Shown here: positions 8,101-9,615 of the stretch, piece by piece
Layout: each line of letters starts with the position of its first letter
Position numbering within the stretch: the first letter of the stretch is position 1
NCBI GenBank assembly: GCA_029859185.1
Contig: JAOUDR010000068.1
Location: 1-9,615 of the forward strand
Source of the DNA: Gemmatimonadota bacterium
Lineage (GTDB): Bacteria > Gemmatimonadota > Gemmatimonadetes > Gemmatimonadales > GWC2-71-9
Direction: 5' to 3'
Length of the DNA stretch: 9,615 nucleotides
The notes under the pieces: model-generated
What the model was told of the DNA's origin: nothing
Database searches by the model: none
Seen by the model: only the letters and a program-made list of their open reading frames with translations
Position numbers and translations under genes: made by a program

Positions 8101-8223
8101 GCGGCACCGATGGTGGGCGGCATGGTGACGTCGACGGTGCTGACGCTGGTGGTGATTCCGTCGGTGTACCTGCTCTGGCGGAGGAGGCAGGTGGTGGGTG
8201 GTAGGGTGGAGGTGACAGGGTAG
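5098..8223 (+). CDS. cusA: CusA-type Cu(I)/Ag(I) efflux RND inner-membrane pump
   Basis: This is the proton-driven inner-membrane transporter of the complex (1041 residues; E. coli CusA has 1047). The ATG at 5098 overlaps the end of cusB by 8 nt; an upstream in-frame ATG at 5047 would add an Arg/Pro-rich stretch before the first membrane helix and is rejected. The N-terminus carries the heavy-metal RND signature RETPLDAIPDLSDVQVIV. About twelve membrane helices and two large periplasmic loops are readable. Copper ligands of E. coli CusA (M573, M623, M672) correspond here to M563 (LYMPTTVPG), M613 (DPAPLDMFET) and M662 (RIDMLATG), all shifted by exactly ten residues. Proton-relay residues are also present: D403 in TMVDAGIVMVEN, E929 in GVAAETGVVML and K973 in RPKLMTV. 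This supports a monovalent Cu/Ag rather than Zn/Co/Cd substrate. The last 14 residues (RRRQ...VTG) lie in the outer arm of an inverted repeat and look like an added tail. Confidence 0.96.
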   Translation: MIEALIGWSLRNRALVLLATGFVVAAGVWAMRETPLDAIPDLSDVQVIVQTDFAEQAPQIVEDQVTYPITSEMLKVPGARVVRGYSFFGLSLVYVIFEDGTDIYWARSRVLEYLNGIRRQLPQGVEPTLGPDATGVGWVFEYTLESDSLDLAQLRSLQDWNIRYQLTAVPGVSEVASVGGFVKQYQVEVSPERLRAFNIPVTRVAQAIGAHNVDIGARVLEMGGREYMIRGLGYLKGVTDIENVTVGATMNGTPIRVADVATVQVGPAPRRGTVDLDGKGEVVAGIVVMRFGSDALRTIEAVKARLDVIRAGLPAGVRLRTAYDRSDLIHRAIGTLREKLFEESLIVAAVTVVFLLHFRSAFVAIVSLPVGILISFIIMRFIGVSANIMSLGGIAIAIGTMVDAGIVMVENMHKHLERAAPETPRWDIVRDSARQVGPAIFFSLLIITCSFLPVFALEQQEGRLFKPLAYTKTFAMAGSALLAVTLVPVLMGYFVRGRIRSERENPLNRLLRRLYDPVIRIALRRPWWIVGAALAALAVTWYPWQRLGSEFMPPLQEGSILYMPTTVPGVSIAQAREIMRWQDSVLAAVPEVERVLGKAGRAETATDPAPLDMFETTITLRPEREWRPGMTYDRLITEMDSLVRLPGVTNAWTMPIKGRIDMLATGIRTAVGVKIFGPDLDTLQALGERVERMLQDVAGTRSAFAERGVSGYYVDIDIDRAKASRYGLNTGDVHDAIMATVGGIDAAVTVEGRERYAVNVRYPRELRDNVQKLREVVIPTPGGAQIPLGQVARVSITQGPMAVKTENAFPVTTVFVDIEGRDIGGYVRDAQAAVGAGLTLPAGYTLVWSGQYEFMQRVREKLAVVVPVTIAIIFFLLYLNFRGVAESLMVMLSVPFALIGGVWYLWLAGYNTSVAVWVGFIALAGVAAETGVVMLLYLDEAFKERQRVVGAGFSAADLAVAVREGAVERLRPKLMTVLTIILGLAPIMWSHGTGADVMQRIAAPMVGGMVTSTVLTLVVIPSVYLLWRRRQVVGGRVEVTG

Positions 8224-8338
8224 ACGGCGAGACGGCCAGACGGCCAGCGGGTGAAAGCCGGGAGGGGGCAGAGGCATCGGTGGCACGCTGCCACCGCTCA
8301 CCTACCCACCGCTGGCCGTCTGGCCGTCTGGCCGTCTA
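8221..8338. repeat. Long inverted repeat with 30-nt arms between convergent cusA and pcm
   Basis: Arm 8221-8250 is the reverse complement of 8309-8338 at 29 of 30 positions; the only mismatch is 8229 against 8330. The arms are built from three tandem 8-nt units each: GACGGCCA-type at 8223, 8231 and 8239, and the complement TGGCCGTC at 8313, 8321 and 8329. The left arm begins with the TAG stop of cusA. The spacer (8251-8308) contains a second perfect hairpin at 8278-8296 and a 5-bp GGTGA/TCACC match. Without any gap the symmetry continues outward at roughly 70% identity (30 of 43 aligned positions) to about 8181 and 8378, into the last codons of both flanking genes. It may act as a two-way terminator, a REP/MITE-like element or a cruciform. 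No transposase is present. Confidence 0.85.
8278..8296. terminator. Perfect hairpin at the centre of the cusA-pcm inverted repeat
   Basis: An 8-bp perfect stem (CGGTGGCA 8278-8285 / TGCCACCG 8289-8296) closes the three-base loop CGC. It sits between two convergent genes inside a longer palindrome, the usual place for a bidirectional terminator. No T-run follows on either strand, so factor-independent termination is uncertain; it could instead stabilise mRNA 3' ends. Confidence 0.45.
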
Positions 8339-8354
8339 TCCCGCCACCGGGCTC

Positions 8355-9152
8355 CTACCGCCGACCACCTTTCCCCTCGATCAGAGGCACAAACCGCACC
8401 GGCAGCAACACCCGAGGCGTGAGCTGCCCCGCCCGATCCTTGTCCACGACGGTGAGATACTGCACACCGTCCTGGGGCCCGACCGGCATGATGAGCCGAC
8501 CGCCCGCGGCGAGCTGGTCGAGCAGGAGCGGAGGGATCTCGTCCGCGGCGGCGGTCACGATCACAGCGTCGAACGGTGCCGCGTCGGGCCAGCCCTGATA
8601 GCCATCACCGAAACGCACGTGGACATCGTCGTAGCCGAGGCGTGCGAGAACCGCGGCCGCGCGGCGGGCGAGGGACTCGACGATCTCGATCGTGTACACC
8701 ATGCACCCGATTTCGCCGAGCACCGCGGCCTGGTACCCGGAGCCCGTGCCGATTTCCAGCACCTTCATCTCCGGCCGCGGGTGGAGCTGCTCGGTCATGA
8801 AAGCCACGATGTACGGCTGCGAGATCGTCTGGCCGTATCCGATGGGAAGCGGGAAATCGCCGTACGCGAGCTCGCGGTCCTCGACCGGGACGAACTCGTG
8901 CCGCGGCACGCGGAGCATGGCCGCGAGCGTGGCCGAGTCCCGCACCCCGGCTCGGGCGATCAGGTCGACCATCGCCACCCGCCGTTGCTCCCAGTCGGAC
9001 GCATCCTGGGCCGGCAGGCAACGCGTGCAGGCTATGATCAACCCAGTCACCCATGTGGTGCGCGACAGGAACGGGAGCGCACGGCGTGCCGACGCTGAAG
9101 AGCGCGAACCCCTCACAGAGGAAGAGCCCGGGGCTGCAGCATCGCCGATCAT
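8355..9152 (-). CDS. pcm: Protein-L-isoaspartate O-methyltransferase with export-like N-terminal extension
   Basis: The enzyme uses S-adenosylmethionine to methylate isoaspartyl residues in damaged proteins and start their repair. The 265 residues include the family-specific GQTISQPYIVAFM (107-119), SAM motif I VLEIGTGSGYQAA (131-143), FGDGYQGWPDAAPFDAVIVTAA (181-202) and the terminal PVRFVPL (251-257). The catalytic domain starts near residue 53 (DWEQRRVAMVD). The E. coli enzyme has about 208 residues; here about 50 extra precede it. They contain Arg-rich sequence (SARRALPFLSR), then a hydrophobic stretch GLIIAC (37-42) that reads as a lipobox, then TRCLPAQDA that could be a signal-peptidase site. 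Export or lipid anchoring is therefore possible. The ATG at 9152 overlaps the stop of the upstream gene as ATGA, which supports this start by translational coupling. A GTG at 9050 would give a shorter leader (MTGLIIAC) but has no ribosome-binding site. The last ten codons enter the inverted repeat. Confidence 0.93.
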   Translation of the reverse strand: MIGDAAAPGSSSVRGSRSSASARRALPFLSRTTWVTGLIIACTRCLPAQDASDWEQRRVAMVDLIARAGVRDSATLAAMLRVPRHEFVPVEDRELAYGDFPLPIGYGQTISQPYIVAFMTEQLHPRPEMKVLEIGTGSGYQAAVLGEIGCMVYTIEIVESLARRAAAVLARLGYDDVHVRFGDGYQGWPDAAPFDAVIVTAAADEIPPLLLDQLAAGGRLIMPVGPQDGVQYLTVVDKDRAGQLTPRVLLPVRFVPLIEGKGGRR

Positions 9153-9615
9153 GGGACTCGGTCAGCGGTGCGGTCCAGGATCGTCACGTGGTCACCGGGT
9201 CCGCGTCGTCCTCGCAGACGGATCACCGGTCGGTCCGCAAACGCCTCCATCAGTCGCAGGTTGCTCTCCGGTCCAAGATCGCGGGCAAGCACGGGCCGGT
9301 CGTCCGGGAGTGTTGGGTAGTTCAGAAAGAGCGCCGATCCCCAGTCTGCCCCTCCATCCGTCTCGACGAGCACCAGCGCCCGACCCAACTCGCCGGACTC
9401 CTGCAGCCGGAGGTAGTCAGCGTGAAAACCGCGGTATTCTTCGTACCGGGCGACGGCCCTCCAGGGCACGAAGGTCACGAGCGATACCAGGACGAGTAGT
9501 CCCAGAATCGCAGTCATGCGAAGGCTGGCGAGGGGCTCATCGAACGCCTCTCGGAACGCCTGGGACAAATCCGTCAGCCCGCGCGCGGACCAGAGCAGGG
9601 CTGGCACGATCAGCA
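9149..9615 (-). CDS. Membrane protein of unknown function, C-terminal part (enters from right edge)
   Basis: The frame is open from the right edge of the window to a TGA at 9151-9149, so about 155 C-terminal residues are seen and the true start lies outside. A GTG at 9607 is in frame but is probably internal, since coding-like sequence continues upstream of it to the edge. The visible part begins with a hydrophobic segment end (LIVPALLW), an amphipathic linker with DLSQAFREAFDEPLASLR, a clear membrane helix (ILGLLVLVSLVTFVPW) and then a soluble domain of about 100 residues with SALFLNYPTLPDDRPVLARD and ESNLRLMEAFADRPVIRLR. I do not recognise the family with confidence. The pattern of a last membrane helix followed by a small domain recalls the C-termini of large polytopic membrane glycosyltransferase-like proteins, but this is a weak resemblance. 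Its stop overlaps the methyltransferase start by 4 nt, so the two are likely co-transcribed. Confidence 0.8.
   Translation of the reverse strand, partial: LIVPALLWSARGLTDLSQAFREAFDEPLASLRMTAILGLLVLVSLVTFVPWRAVARYEEYRGFHADYLRLQESGELGRALVLVETDGGADWGSALFLNYPTLPDDRPVLARDLGPESNLRLMEAFADRPVIRLRGRRGPGDHVTILDRTADRVP

Noticed and set aside
6675..8204. A 509-codon plus-strand frame inside cusA
   Set aside because: Out-of-frame reading of the pump gene, dominated by Arg, Gly and Ala, with no motif.
5539..8301. A 920-codon open frame on the minus strand opposite cusA
   Set aside because: It mirrors the codon pattern of cusA, is rich in His, Arg, Asp and Glu without any recognisable motif, and lies opposite a well-supported pump gene. 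It is a GC-driven antisense frame.
8223..8336. Tandem 8-nt units as a possible CRISPR-like or origin iteron array
   Set aside because: Only three units per arm, no spacers between them, arms in opposite orientation, and no cas or replication gene nearby. An inverted repeat describes it better.
8221..8338. A complete insertion sequence
   Set aside because: The element is too short to encode a transposase and no clear target duplication is visible at the arm ends. A non-autonomous element is possible but not shown.

Overview
The window is GC-rich, gene-dense DNA from a Gram-negative bacterium: it has a tripartite envelope efflux system with an outer-membrane channel and exported proteins with signal peptides. 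The style of the Ser/Thr kinase, the compact ATGA-type gene junctions, the high GC and the gene mix resemble Gemmatimonadota or another soil lineage. That placement is an inference from style only, because there is no rRNA or phylogenetic marker here.

Layout: (1) 1-945, minus strand, the N-terminal 315 residues of a Hanks-type Ser/Thr protein kinase that runs off the left edge. (2) 946-1140, an intergenic leader with two small hairpins and one weak promoter-like site. (3) 1141-2025, minus strand, a membrane-anchored GGDEF diguanylate cyclase with an intact active site and inhibitory site. (4) A divergent gap, then 2144-2524, plus strand, a small exported Met/His/Cys-rich protein. (5) 2620-8223, plus strand, a three-gene Cu(I)/Ag(I) efflux operon: cusC-like outer-membrane channel, cusB-like periplasmic adaptor and cusA-like RND pump, joined by 4-nt and 8-nt overlaps. 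(6) 8221-8338, a strong nested inverted repeat that contains the cusA stop codon and separates the convergent genes. (7) 8355-9152, minus strand, a protein-L-isoaspartate O-methyltransferase with an N-terminal extension that looks like an export or lipoprotein signal, translationally coupled to (8) 9149-9615, minus strand, the C-terminal part of a membrane protein that enters from the right edge.

How the genes work together: the pump, adaptor and channel should form a CusCBA complex that moves Cu(I)/Ag(I) from the periplasm to the outside. The three pump methionines known to bind Cu(I) in E. coli CusA are all present with exactly matching spacing, which argues for copper/silver rather than zinc/cobalt/cadmium. 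No CusF, CueR or CusRS is visible in the window. The small Met/His/Cys-rich exported protein just upstream is the natural candidate for a periplasmic metal-handling partner, but that is a hypothesis. The kinase and the diguanylate cyclase are signalling genes on the other strand with no shown link to the copper operon. I see no CRISPR array, tRNA, rRNA, transposase or obviously new defence or biosynthetic system. The most unusual items are the palindromic repeat after cusA, the small metal-motif protein and the signal-bearing methyltransferase.
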